A DNA stretch of 64,000 nt. Source: Pseudomonas sp. UBA1879. GTDB lineage: Bacteria > Pseudomonadota > Gammaproteobacteria > Pseudomonadales > Pseudomonadaceae. The DNA is taken from assembly GCF_002338065.1 (NCBI RefSeq), contig NZ_DDHJ01000016.1, positions 1 to 64,000 of the forward strand. The letters are read 5' to 3'. Under the pieces are notes generated by a model. The model was not told the origin of the DNA. It did no database searches and saw only the letters and a list, made by a program, of their open reading frames with translations. This document shows positions 1 through 8,335 of this stretch, in pieces (the first letter of the stretch is position 1; every line of letters begins with the position of its first letter). The translations under genes were made by a program, and so were the position numbers.

Positions 1-73
1 CCAGCTTAGGGATTGGATGCACTTTCACTACCCGTCCCTCGTTGTTCACGTCCTTGAGAGAGTAACGAGCCAT
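1..73 (-). CDS. Possible 5' end of an unrecognised gene (partial)
   Basis: An ATG at 73-71 on the minus strand opens a frame that stays open to the left edge (24 codons). The peptide begins MARYSLKDVNNEG and I do not recognise it. A GGAG lies about 14 bases upstream, farther than usual. Only the first residues are visible, so this may be chance. Confidence 0.3.
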   Translation of the reverse strand, partial: MARYSLKDVNNEGRVVKVHPIPKL

Positions 74-152
74 CCGATTTTGCTTAGCTCCACGGTCACG
101 AGGCGGGGTATTGCCAGCGTTGTGTGTGTGAAGGGGCGTGTGCCGCCGTTCT

Positions 153-288
153 TGTAGGAGCTTGGCTTGTCCCGCGGTCGGCGTGAAACACGTCGTAAAT
201 TCTGTAAAGCCGGTGCATCAGTTGAATAGCGTTGATCGGATCTGCTGTCGCTGTGCGACAGATCGCGGGACAAGCCACGCTCCTACAG
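153..288. repeat. REP pair, family B (TGTAGGAGC..GGCTTGTCCCGCG)
   Basis: Two inverted REP arms: TGTAGGAGCTTGGCTTGTCC on the left, and its near complement ending GCCACGCTCCTACA on the right, about 135 bp outer to outer. The same family recurs at 4964, 5338, 5708, 26671 and 46437. Confidence 0.9.
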
Positions 289-306
289 AATGGATGCGTC
301 AGACAT

Positions 307-459
307 TCACCGCCCCACGTTTTTCACGCCGACGGCTTGTACATGCGTCGGCGTTTTTACATCTGCGCTCAAGGCACGGCGCAGGGCGATGAGCAATTTC
401 ACGTGGTCATCCTGCCCTTTGTCGGACGAGTGATCGTTGAAGCCTGCGCGTTCGGGCAT
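307..459 (-). CDS. Small hypothetical protein, 50 aa
   Basis: A short minus-strand frame starts at ATG 459-457 behind a well-placed GAGG (in GAGGAACGACC) and ends with TGA at 309-307. The peptide is hydrophilic, begins MPERAGFNDHSSDKGQ, and has a basic amphipathic stretch (KLLIALRRAL) at about residues 21-30. There is no signal peptide or membrane segment. I do not recognise it. A plus-strand terminator-like hairpin (326-358) lies inside the frame, which either means the frame is not translated or that both strands carry information. The good ribosome site is the main support. Confidence 0.45.
   Translation of the reverse strand: MPERAGFNDHSSDKGQDDHVKLLIALRRALSADVKTPTHVQAVGVKNVGR
326..358 (+). 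terminator. Rho-independent terminator-like hairpin, plus strand
   Basis: Perfect 8-bp arms ACGCCGAC (326-333) and GTCGGCGT (347-354) are followed by a T run. The opposite strand lacks a T run, so the signal points rightwards. No plus-strand gene precedes it except the REP pair. Confidence 0.5.
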
Positions 460-724
460 GGTCGTTCCTCTTTTTTTCTTTTCTTGAGGGGGGGCCTGGA
501 GCAGCCGCGAGCACGGCTTGAAGGCAGGAAGTAGACACGCTTTTTGCCTTTCGGGTTCGTCGCCCGAGATAAGAATTTGGTATCCAGACCGGTACCAATG
601 CAGGCACTGCGCCTGCGCTAGTCCTTTCGGCGCTATCCATATGCCCTAACGATATTTAAATTTCCCTTCTTATATCTATAGAGTCTCGACATCACAGCCA
701 TACCTATTTGGAGTCGGAGTTCTC

Positions 725-1621
725 ATGCCAGCAGCCTCCCAAGCTTCCACGTCCGCGCAAGCGCCGAGTCAACAGTTCGATGTGCGTCCATTCGCCGAAA
801 AGGTGGGCGCGGAAATCGTCGGACTGGACCTGTCTCGTCCGCTGAATGACGCAGACTTCGCCCGCGTCCATCGCGCGCACCTGGATCATCACGTCGTCGT
901 ATTCCGTGATCAGCAGATCACCCCGCAACAGCAGATCGATTTCAGCCGCCGGTTTGGCGTGTTGCAGATTCACGTACTCAAGCAGTTCCTGCTCGCCAAC
1001 CATCCGGAAATCCTGATCGTCTCCAACATCGTCGAAAACGGTCAGCCGGTTGGACTGGGCGATGCCGGTAAATACTGGCACTCGGATCTTTCTTATAAAG
1101 AATTGCCGAGCCTCGGCTCGATGTTGTACGCGCAGGAGCTGCCGAGCGAAGGCGGCGATACCCTCTTTGCCGACATGCATCAGGCGTGGGACACCCTGCC
1201 CGAGCATCTGCGCAAAGCCGTTGAAGGGCGCAAAGCCGTTCACAGCTACACCTCGCGCTACAGCCATGGCAAAAACGCCGACAACTGGCGCCCGACCCTG
1301 AGCGCCGAGCAATTGGCCCAAGTCGCAGTGGTCAGCCATCCGATCGTGCGCACGCACCCGGAAAACGGCCGCAAGGCGTTGTTCGTCAGTGAAGGGTTTA
1401 CCACGCACATCGTGGACATCCCGGAAGACGAAAGCCGCGCGATCCTCGAAGAGATCTACGCGCACAGCGTGCGTCCGGAAAACGTCCTGCGTCACAAATG
1501 GCAGGAGAACGACATGGTGTTCTGGGACAACCGCTCCCTGATTCACCTTGCAGGCGGCACCCCTGATCACCTGCGCCGTCGTCTGCACCGCACCACCATT
1601 CAGGGCGATGCTCCGTTCTGA
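725..1621 (+). CDS. TauD/TfdA-family 2-oxoglutarate Fe(II) dioxygenase
   Basis: 298 aa. The family oxidises sulfonates, sulfate esters or similar compounds, using 2-oxoglutarate and O2, to release sulfite, sulfate or an aldehyde. The iron triad is visible as His119-x-Asp121 (in YWHSDLSY) and His274 (in SLIHLAGG). The 2-oxoglutarate arginine follows about 11 residues later in HLRRRLHR. A GGAG ribosome site lies upstream of ATG 725. The gene leads a four-gene set with an SsuABC/TauABC-like importer, so the imported compound is probably its substrate. It is not close enough to a named member (TauD, AtsK) for me to give a symbol. Substrate unknown; an organosulfur compound is the best inference. 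Confidence 0.88.
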   Translation: MPAASQASTSAQAPSQQFDVRPFAEKVGAEIVGLDLSRPLNDADFARVHRAHLDHHVVVFRDQQITPQQQIDFSRRFGVLQIHVLKQFLLANHPEILIVSNIVENGQPVGLGDAGKYWHSDLSYKELPSLGSMLYAQELPSEGGDTLFADMHQAWDTLPEHLRKAVEGRKAVHSYTSRYSHGKNADNWRPTLSAEQLAQVAVVSHPIVRTHPENGRKALFVSEGFTTHIVDIPEDESRAILEEIYAHSVRPENVLRHKWQENDMVFWDNRSLIHLAGGTPDHLRRRLHRTTIQGDAPF

Positions 1622-1648
1622 TTCACACTGATTGAAGGAGCCCGCTCC

Positions 1649-2530
1649 ATGAACGCTGTTCTGCAAAGCCACACGGCTAGCAATCGCTCACACGCGCAAG
1701 AGGCCAATCAGCCTACCGCTGAAGCGCTGTTGCAAGTCCAGGGCGTAAGCCTGGAATACCGCACCCCGGAACGCGTGGTGCGGGCCACTCATCAAGTCAG
1801 TTTCGAAATTGACCCCGCTGACCGCTTCGTGCTGCTCGGCCCCTCGGGTTGTGGCAAGTCGACGTTGCTCAAGGCCGTGGCCGGTTTCATCACGCCCAGC
1901 GAAGGGCAGATCCGTCTGGCCGGTCAGCAGGTCAAGGAGCCGGGGCCCGACCGGATCGTGGTGTTTCAGGAGTTCGATCAGCTGCCGCCGTGGAAAACGG
2001 TGATCGAGAACGTCATGTTTCCGCTGCTGGCCTCGCGCACCCTCAAGCGTCGCGAAGCGGAAGAGCGGGCCCGGCATTACCTGGAAAAGGTGGGTCTGAG
2101 CACGTTTGCCAATGCCTACCCGCACACCCTGTCGGGCGGCATGAAGGCACGGGTGGCGATCGCCCGCGCGCTGGCGATGCAGCCGAAAATCCTGCTGATG
2201 GACGAGCCGTTCGCGGCGCTCGACGCCCTGACCCGCCGCAAGATGCAGGAAGAGCTGCTGGAGCTGTGGGAAGAGGTGCGGTTTACGCTGCTGTTCGTCA
2301 CCCACTCCATCGAGGAGGCGCTGGTGGTCGGCAACCGGATTCTGCTGCTGTCGCCCCATCCGGGTCGCGTGCGTGCCGAAATCAACAGCCATCAATACGA
2401 CCTGAAAAGCTTGGGCGGCGTGGATTTCCAGGCCTCCGCACAGCGCATTCACCGGTTGCTGTTCGACGAGGGCGAAGCGCCCGTGGCCGAGCAGGATTTG
2501 CGGTTTCAGGATATTCGGATCGCTTACTAG
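1649..2530 (+). CDS. ABC importer ATP-binding protein (TauB/SsuB type)
   Basis: 293 aa cytoplasmic ATPase of a sulfonate/nitrate/taurine-type importer. Walker A GPSGCGKST is at residues 64-72, Q-loop Gln at about 107, signature LSGGM at 161-165, Walker B ILLMDEP at 181-187 and the switch His at 219. The first 25 residues are a variable extension. It follows the dioxygenase by 27 bp, with GAAGGAG before the ATG, so the two are almost certainly cotranscribed. A REP pair separates it from its permease. Confidence 0.92.
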   Translation: MNAVLQSHTASNRSHAQEANQPTAEALLQVQGVSLEYRTPERVVRATHQVSFEIDPADRFVLLGPSGCGKSTLLKAVAGFITPSEGQIRLAGQQVKEPGPDRIVVFQEFDQLPPWKTVIENVMFPLLASRTLKRREAEERARHYLEKVGLSTFANAYPHTLSGGMKARVAIARALAMQPKILLMDEPFAALDALTRRKMQEELLELWEEVRFTLLFVTHSIEEALVVGNRILLLSPHPGRVRAEINSHQYDLKSLGGVDFQASAQRIHRLLFDEGEAPVAEQDLRFQDIRIAY

Positions 2531-2547
2531 TCCCTATTCGTTTTCCT

Positions 2548-2637
2548 TGTGGGAGCCGGCTTGCTGGCGAAGGCGTCGCATCTGACGCTGCAGTGGTGGA
2601 TGGCACTACGCCTTCGCCAGCAAGCCGGCTCCCACAG
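2548..2637. repeat. REP pair, family A (GTGGGAGCCGGCTTGCTGGC)
   Basis: Inverted arms GTGGGAGCCGGCTTGCTGGC and GCCAGCAAGCCGGCTCCCAC, inside the operon between the ATPase and permease genes. Family A also occurs at 4661, 24367, 31247 and 41480. A location inside an operon suggests an mRNA-stability role. Confidence 0.95.
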
Positions 2638-2668
2638 GGGAAGTGCGCTGACTCAGAGAGACAACACC

Positions 2669-3535
2669 ATGAGCCTTTCACCCACCATTCGTGAGGAATA
2701 CGAAATCGCGCTGGAGCCTTTCACTCAGGAAGACCTGGCCCGCGACATTCCTCTTGTGCAACGCATCTGGCAACAGAGCTGGGTGCGCAAAACCGTGATC
2801 CTGATCGCCCTGGCGGTGATCTGGGAGATTGCCGCTCGCATCCAGGGCAATGACCTGTTGCTGCCGAGCTTCATCGACACGGCCAAAGCCTTCATCGACG
2901 GCGTCGTCACCGGCGAGCTGCTGGCCAAGGTGTGGATTTCCCTCACCGTGCTGGTCAAGGGCTATTTGATCGGCATCGTGCTTGCGTTCTTCATGACCAC
3001 GCTGGCGGTGTCCACGCAACTGGGCCGCGACCTGCTCGGCACGCTGACCTCGATGCTCAACCCGCTGCCCGCCATTGCACTGCTGCCGCTGTCGCTGCTG
3101 TGGTTCGGGCTGGGTGAAAACAGCCTGATCTTCGTGCTGGTGCATTCGGTGCTGTGGGCCTTGGCACTGAACACCTACGCGGGTTTTCTTGGGGTCTCCG
3201 AAACCCAACGAATGGCCGGTCGCAACTACGGCCTGAAGGGCATTCGCTTCGTCTGGCACATCCTGATTCCTGCTGCACTGCCGTCGATTCTGGCGGGTTT
3301 GAAAATTGGCTGGGCGTTCGCCTGGCGCACCCTGATTGCCGCCGAGTTGGTGTTCGGCGCGTCGTCGGGGAAAGGCGGTCTGGGTTGGTACATCTTCCAG
3401 AACCGCAACGAGCTGTACACCGACAAGGTGTTCGCGGGTCTTGCGGCCGTGATCATCATCGGTCTGCTGGTGGAAAACCTGCTGTTCAGCAATGTGGAGC
3501 GCCTGACCGTCAAGCGGTGGGGCATGCAGCGCTGA
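2669..3535 (+). CDS. ABC importer permease (TauC/SsuC type)
   Basis: 288 aa inner-membrane protein with about six hydrophobic segments. The EAA-like loop that docks on the ATPase is at about residues 184-207 (GLKGIRFVWHILIPAALP). I chose ATG 2669 because it follows AGAGAG and gives a normal family length; upstream in-frame codons lie within the REP pair. It works with the ATPase at 1649 and the binding protein at 3623. Family: BPD_transp_1, sulfonate/nitrate/taurine group. Confidence 0.9.
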   Translation: MSLSPTIREEYEIALEPFTQEDLARDIPLVQRIWQQSWVRKTVILIALAVIWEIAARIQGNDLLLPSFIDTAKAFIDGVVTGELLAKVWISLTVLVKGYLIGIVLAFFMTTLAVSTQLGRDLLGTLTSMLNPLPAIALLPLSLLWFGLGENSLIFVLVHSVLWALALNTYAGFLGVSETQRMAGRNYGLKGIRFVWHILIPAALPSILAGLKIGWAFAWRTLIAAELVFGASSGKGGLGWYIFQNRNELYTDKVFAGLAAVIIIGLLVENLLFSNVERLTVKRWGMQR

Positions 3536-3622
3536 GCAGACCATAAGAAAACACGCCGCTGAGTGGACCGGATTGCCGGACATGAAGCCATCCAACACGT
3601 ATCGCTTTTTTGTGAGGATTTT

Positions 3623-4642
3623 ATGGGGACTTCTTTCAAACGCCCGGCACTGACCGCATTGGCGGCGACATTGGGGCTGACGAGCGCGCTGTTGAGCAGC
3701 GGTGCACACGCCGAAGGCAAAATCAGCATCGCCCAGCAGTTCGGTATCGGCTATTTGATTCTCGATGTCGTGCAGCAGCAGAAGCTGATCGAGAAGCACG
3801 GCAAGGAAGAGGGCATCGACATCAAGGTCGACTGGAACAGCATTTCCGGTGCGACCGCGATGAACGAAGCGCTGCTGGCCGGTGCGCTGGACGTAGTGTC
3901 GGCAGGCGTGCCGCCGATGCTGACCATCTGGGACCGCACCAAGGGCAAGCAGAACGTCAAAGCCATCGCCTCCCTGGGCTCGATGCCGAACTACCTGCTC
4001 AGCAACAAGGCTGACGTGAAGACCCTCAAGGACTTCACTGACAAGGATCGCATCGCCGTGCCGGCTGCAGGCGTGGGCTTCCAATCGCGTACCTTGCAGA
4101 TCGAAACCGCCAAGCTGTTCGGTAACGACAATTACAAGAAATTCGACAACATCTCCGTCAGCCTGCCGCACCCGGACGCCACCTCGGCGTTGATCGCGGG
4201 TGGCTCGGAAATCAGCGCGCACTTCTCCAGCCCGCCGTTCCAGTATCAGGAACTGGAAAACCCCAATGTGCACAAAGTGCTGAGTTCGTATGACGTGCTG
4301 GGCGGTCAGGCCACGTTCAATGTGCTCTACACCACGCAGAAATTCCACGACGAAAACCCGAAAACCTACAAAGCCTTCTACGACGCGCTGGCCGAAGCCG
4401 AGAAGATCATCAAAGCCGACAAGAATACGGCGGCGAAGACCTACATCGAGGTCGAGAAGTCCAAGCTGCCGTTGCCGTTGGTGGAGAAGATCGTCAACGA
4501 CCCGGAAATCGACTTTACCGTCGTGCCTCAGCGCACCTACATCTACGCCGAGAAATTGCATGAAATCGGCGTGCTGAAGAACAAGGCCGACAGTTGGAAG
4601 GATTTCTTCTTTGAAGAGGCCCATGGTGGGGCGGGTAGCTGA
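3623..4642 (+). CDS. Periplasmic binding protein (SsuA/TauA/NMT1-like)
   Basis: 339 aa. Signal peptide of about 30 residues ending GAHA, then a class-II binding-protein fold with the family pattern ISGATAMNEALLAGALDVVSAG. It should capture the substrate in the periplasm for the permease encoded just upstream. ATG 3623 has a GAGG eight bases upstream; the frame extends further 5' but would destroy the signal peptide. The ligand cannot be read from sequence. The linked TauD-type dioxygenase points to a sulfonate or sulfate ester. Confidence 0.9.
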   Translation: MGTSFKRPALTALAATLGLTSALLSSGAHAEGKISIAQQFGIGYLILDVVQQQKLIEKHGKEEGIDIKVDWNSISGATAMNEALLAGALDVVSAGVPPMLTIWDRTKGKQNVKAIASLGSMPNYLLSNKADVKTLKDFTDKDRIAVPAAGVGFQSRTLQIETAKLFGNDNYKKFDNISVSLPHPDATSALIAGGSEISAHFSSPPFQYQELENPNVHKVLSSYDVLGGQATFNVLYTTQKFHDENPKTYKAFYDALAEAEKIIKADKNTAAKTYIEVEKSKLPLPLVEKIVNDPEIDFTVVPQRTYIYAEKLHEIGVLKNKADSWKDFFFEEAHGGAGS

Positions 4643-4660
4643 TTACACCGTGTGAGATGT

Positions 4661-4749
4661 TGTGGGAGCCGGCTTGCTGGCGAAGGTGGTGGACAGGGAC
4701 GAACAGGTCGGCTGACACATCGCCTTCGCCAGCAAGCCGGCTCCCACAG
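4661..4749. repeat. REP pair, family A
   Basis: Inverted arms TGTGGGAGCCGGCTTGCTGG and CCAGCAAGCCGGCTCCCACA directly after the binding-protein gene. It may act as its 3' mRNA end. It abuts the tandem array starting at 4765. Confidence 0.95.
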
Positions 4750-4764
4750 TGAGGATGCGGCATG

Positions 4765-5962
4765 TTCAATCCTGCCAATGCCAGGCCGGTTGATCCAGCA
4801 TTCCTTGACCGACAATCCCTGCCTGTCCCGATTTGTTTTCCAGCGCGCTTGCCCGCGATGGGGGTGTGTCAGCCGGTGACGCGAGGGCAGACAAATCACA
4901 TTCGAGGACAACCGCTCCTACGGTTTTGTGGCGTGTCCACAACCTGCGATACCCCGCAGTCCCTGTAGGAGCGTGGCTTGTCCCGCGATCGGCGGGGAAC
5001 CCGTCGTGAATTTGATGCCTTCGGTGTGTCAGGTATGCCGCGTTTAACGATTTTGCTACCGCTTCGCGGCAGATCGCGGGACAAGCCACGCTCCTACAGA
5101 GGTCAGCGGTGTTCCATCCATTGGCTGAACAGCCGCGCTTCAATCCGGCCAATGCAAGGCCGGTTGATCCAGCATTCCTTGATCGACAATCCCTGCCTGT
5201 CCCGATTTCTTTTCTAGTGCGCTTGCCCGCGATGGGGGTGTGTCAGCCGATGACGCGATGGCAGACAAATCATATTCGAGGACAACCGCTCCTGCGGTTG
5301 TGTGGCGTGTCCACAACCTGCGATACCCCGCAGTCCCTGTAGGAGCGTGGCTTGTCCCGCGATCGGCGGGGAACCCGTCGTGAATTTGATGCCTTCGGTG
5401 TGTCAGGTATGCCGCGTTTAACGATTTTGCTACCGCTTCGCGGCAGATCGCGGGACAAGCCACGCTCCTACAGAGGTCAGCGGTATTCCATCCATTAGCT
5501 GAACAGCCGCGCTTCAATCCGGCCAATGCAAGGCCGGTTGATCCAGCATTCCTTGATCGACAATCCCTGCCTGTCCCGATTTCTTTTCTAGTGCGCTTGC
5601 CCGCGATGGGGGTCAGCCGATGACGCGAGGGCAGACAAATCATATTCGAGGACAACCGCTCCTACGGTTTTGTGGCGTGTCCACAACCTGCGATACCCCG
5701 CAGTCCCTGTAGGAGCGTGGCTTGTCCCGCGATCGGCGGGGAACCCGTCGTGAATTTGATGCCTTCGGTGTGTCAGGTATGCCGCGTTTAACGATTTTGC
5801 TACCGCTTCGCGGCAGATCGCGGGACAAGCCACGCTCCTACAGAGGTCAGCGGTGTTCCATCCATTAGCTGACTAGCCGCGCTTCAATCTGGCCAATGCC
5901 ACGCCGGTTGATCCAGCATTCCTTGACCGACAATCCCTGTCTGTCCCAATTCTTTTTCCAGC
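4765..5962. repeat. Three tandem 374-bp units copied from the 3' end of the adjacent ATPase gene
   Basis: Units run 4765-5138 (374 bp), 5139-5512 (374 bp) and 5513-5882 (370 bp, missing 4 bp in GTGTGTCAGCC). They are nearly identical. Each begins with about 80 bp matching the last codons of the ATPase gene (5883-5962 is the resident copy, in the same orientation), then unique sequence, then a family B REP pair (4964-5099, 5338-5473, 5708-5843). Read on the minus strand, the array is the gene end followed by three more copies of gene end plus REP. No gene is supported inside; short open frames there are REP read-through. Confidence 0.95.
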
Positions 5963-7050
5963 ACGACGCTGTTGCACTCGGGGTCTTGCTCCAGCGCTGC
6001 GATCAGGCGGCTGGCGTGGGACACGACCCACACCTGACACCGTTGCGATGCCCGAATGATCAGCCTTGCCAGCGCAGGCAGCAGATCGGGGTGCAGGCTG
6101 GTTTCCGGTTCGTTGAGCACCATCATGGTCGGTGGGCGGGGTGTCAGCAGGGCGGCAATCAGCAACAGGTAACGCAACGTGCCGTCCGACAACTCGGAGC
6201 CGGATAGCGGTCTCAACAACCCTTGCTGATAGAACTCCAGCGCAAACAACCCGCCGCCTTGCGCATCGATGGCGACCCGCGCCCCCGGAAAGGCATCGCT
6301 GATCGCAGCATCCAGCGCTTCTGCTTCGCCAATCTCACGAATGGTCTGCAAGGCCGCTGCCAGATCCCGCCCGTCGTGATGAAGCACCGGCGTGCGCGTG
6401 CCCAATTGCGGCTTGCGCGCGGGGGCGTCGGCGTCGCTGCGGAAGTGATCATAAAATCGCCAGCCGCGAATGCTCTCGCGCAGTCGCAGCACTTCGGGGG
6501 ATGAGCGCAGATTACCCACCTGATCGAACAGGCTGTCGAAGGTCGGCGTGTGTTGCGTCAGCACATCCCAGCTGCGGCCTTCTCGCGTGCGAACCATCGG
6601 CCCGGCGCGATCCACCAGCAGACTGGCGGGACGATAAAGCGGCCCGGCCCAGATGCATTCACGCTTGATTTCCGGGTCAAGCGCGAACGCCGTGGGCGCG
6701 TTCGAAGGTGGGGGCAGGCCCAGCGAAATCGCGTAGCTGAAGTCCTCGGCAGCGAAGCCCAGGCGCAATCGCACGACCTCTTTTCGCGGCCCGCCTTGGA
6801 CCTCGACTTCGCCATTGCGCATGCGACGGCTGAGGGTTTCCGGCCCGGCCCAGAACGTCGACTTCAGCCCCCCTTCCCGCGCCAACGCATTGATCACACC
6901 GCCCTGTGCCGTTTCGGCCAGCAAACGTAAGGCGCGATAGAGGTTGGACTTGCCGCTGCCATTGGGGCCTGTGATGAGGTTCAGGCGTGCCAGCGGCATC
7001 ACCAGCGTATTGATAGAGCGGTAATTGGCGACGGCGAGGGTGGTCAGCAT
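5884..7050 (-). CDS. RecF/SMC-like AAA ATPase (AAA_21, COG4637-like)
   Basis: 388 aa soluble ATPase. Walker A GPNGSGKS at residues 28-35 follows an N-terminal beta sheet (NYRSI). The C-terminal half carries LSGSELSDGTLRYL (signature-like) and a Walker B plus D-loop region, VLNEPETSLHPDLLPALARL, then a switch region VVSHASRL. The family includes predicted repair and OLD/RecF-like ATPases of unknown role; no nuclease domain is seen here. I chose ATG 7050 over the TTG just before it. The last 25 or so codons (LGQTGIVGQGMLDQPAW...) are the part duplicated in the adjacent tandem units and look like an added tail. Divergent from the RND operon. Confidence 0.82.
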   Translation of the reverse strand: MLTTLAVANYRSINTLVMPLARLNLITGPNGSGKSNLYRALRLLAETAQGGVINALAREGGLKSTFWAGPETLSRRMRNGEVEVQGGPRKEVVRLRLGFAAEDFSYAISLGLPPPSNAPTAFALDPEIKRECIWAGPLYRPASLLVDRAGPMVRTREGRSWDVLTQHTPTFDSLFDQVGNLRSSPEVLRLRESIRGWRFYDHFRSDADAPARKPQLGTRTPVLHHDGRDLAAALQTIREIGEAEALDAAISDAFPGARVAIDAQGGGLFALEFYQQGLLRPLSGSELSDGTLRYLLLIAALLTPRPPTMMVLNEPETSLHPDLLPALARLIIRASQRCQVWVVSHASRLIAALEQDPECNSVVLEKELGQTGIVGQGMLDQPAWHWPD

Positions 7051-7207
7051 CAAGCGGTCCTTGCGAAGAACAGGCGCGATTGGCAGGTCACGGTTTCCGG
7101 AGTTTAGCGGGCAAAGGAACCCTGATCTACGCTCACAGTCGCATGATCACACCACGACGGCCCTCGGCGGCGCGGTGCACGCAACGGCAGTGGCACAAGG
7201 AGCTTGC

Positions 7208-8335
7208 ATGCCTGCTCAACCCTCGGTTTTTCAACATTCTCTGACTGCGCTTGTACTGAGCCTGTGCCTGCCGTTGCTGTCTGGCTGTGGCAAGGAAAAG
7301 CCTAAAGACCCGGTACTGCCGCGTGTGCAGGTGCAACAGGTCAAAACCACTGACTTCGCCGCCGCTGTCGCTTTGACCGGCGACATTCAAGCCCGGATAC
7401 AAACGCAACTGTCGTTCCGCGTTGGCGGCAAGATCATTCAGCGCATGGTGGACGTGGGCGACCGTGTCACCGCCAAGCAGGTGCTCGCCAAGCTCGACCC
7501 CAAGGATTTGCAGACCAACGTTGATTCGGCCAATGCCGCTGTCGCCGCTGAACAGGCCCGCGTGAAGCAAACCGCGGCGGCTTTCGTGCGCCAGGAAAAA
7601 CTGCTGCCCAAGGGGTACACCAGCAAAAGCGAATACGATTCTGCGCAAGCGCAACTGCGCGGCAGCCAGAGCGCGCTGAAGGCCGCTCAGGCGCAGTTGG
7701 CCAATGCGCGCGAGCAACTGGGCTACACCGCGCTGGTGGCCGACGCGCCGGGCATCATTACTGCGCGTCAGGCCGAAGTGGGCCAAGTGGTGCAAGCGAC
7801 CATGCCGATTTTCAGTCTGGCCCGCGATGGCGAGCGCGATGCCGTGTTCAACGTGTACGAATCGCTGTTCGTCAATCCGCCGACGGATCAGCCGGTCGAG
7901 GTCACGTTGCTGGACAACCCGCAGGTCAAGGCCACGGGCAAGGTGCGTGAAGTCACGCCTGCGGTTTCAGCGCAAACCGGCACCTTGCAGGTGAAGATCG
8001 CACTGCAAACCCTGCCGCAAGGCATGCAACTGGGCTCCGTCGTCAGCGCTGCGCTGTCAGTGCCGGCCAAACAGAGCGTTGAGCTGCCGTGGTCGGCGTT
8101 GACCAAAGGGTTGGGCGATCAACTCGGCCAGCCTGCAGTGTGGGTGGTGGATGACCAAAACAAAGTCAGCCTGCGCGGCGTGACAGTGGGGCGCTACCTG
8201 ACCGGTAAGGTGATCATCGTCGACGGTTTGAAGAATGACGAAAAAGTCGTCGTCGCAGGCAATCAACTGCTGCACCCGGACATGAAGGTCGAACTGGCCG
8301 ACGTCTACAAAAATCCGACAGGAGCCCAGCCATGA
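7208..8335 (+). CDS. triA: RND efflux membrane fusion lipoprotein, first of two (TriA-like)
   Basis: 375 aa periplasmic adaptor. Signal peptide with lipobox LLSGC (lipid Cys27), then a biotinyl/lipoyl-like hairpin domain, coiled coil and beta barrel typical of HlyD/AcrA adaptors (VGGKIIQRMVDVGDRV at about residue 72). ATG 7208 follows AAGGAG. The stop overlaps the next start (ATGA). The order of two adaptors then one RND pump is that of P. aeruginosa TriABC, which exports triclosan with OpmH. No outer-membrane gene is present here, as in that system. The symbol rests on architecture and size, not on an alignment. Confidence 0.8.
   Translation: MPAQPSVFQHSLTALVLSLCLPLLSGCGKEKPKDPVLPRVQVQQVKTTDFAAAVALTGDIQARIQTQLSFRVGGKIIQRMVDVGDRVTAKQVLAKLDPKDLQTNVDSANAAVAAEQARVKQTAAAFVRQEKLLPKGYTSKSEYDSAQAQLRGSQSALKAAQAQLANAREQLGYTALVADAPGIITARQAEVGQVVQATMPIFSLARDGERDAVFNVYESLFVNPPTDQPVEVTLLDNPQVKATGKVREVTPAVSAQTGTLQVKIALQTLPQGMQLGSVVSAALSVPAKQSVELPWSALTKGLGDQLGQPAVWVVDDQNKVSLRGVTVGRYLTGKVIIVDGLKNDEKVVVAGNQLLHPDMKVELADVYKNPTGAQP

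Noticed and set aside
533..548. Sigma-54-like AGACACG-CTTT-TTGCC upstream of the TauD-like gene
   Set aside because: The spacing is right and TTGC is present, but the nearly invariant GG of the -24 element reads GA. It is 177 bp from the start codon.
2678..4624. 648-codon minus-strand open frame opposite the permease and binding-protein genes
   Set aside because: It is antisense to two well-supported genes and encodes a His/Arg/Gln/Asp-rich sequence with no family pattern. High third-position G+C opens such frames.
4896..5833. Repeated 62-81-codon frames in the tandem units (MSRDLPRSGSK...)
   Set aside because: The same peptide appears wherever a family B REP is read through, also near 46 bp. 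They are translations of REP DNA with no ribosome site.
4765..5882. CRISPR-like tandem repeats
   Set aside because: Units are 374 bp, contiguous with no unique spacers, and carry a gene fragment and REP pair.
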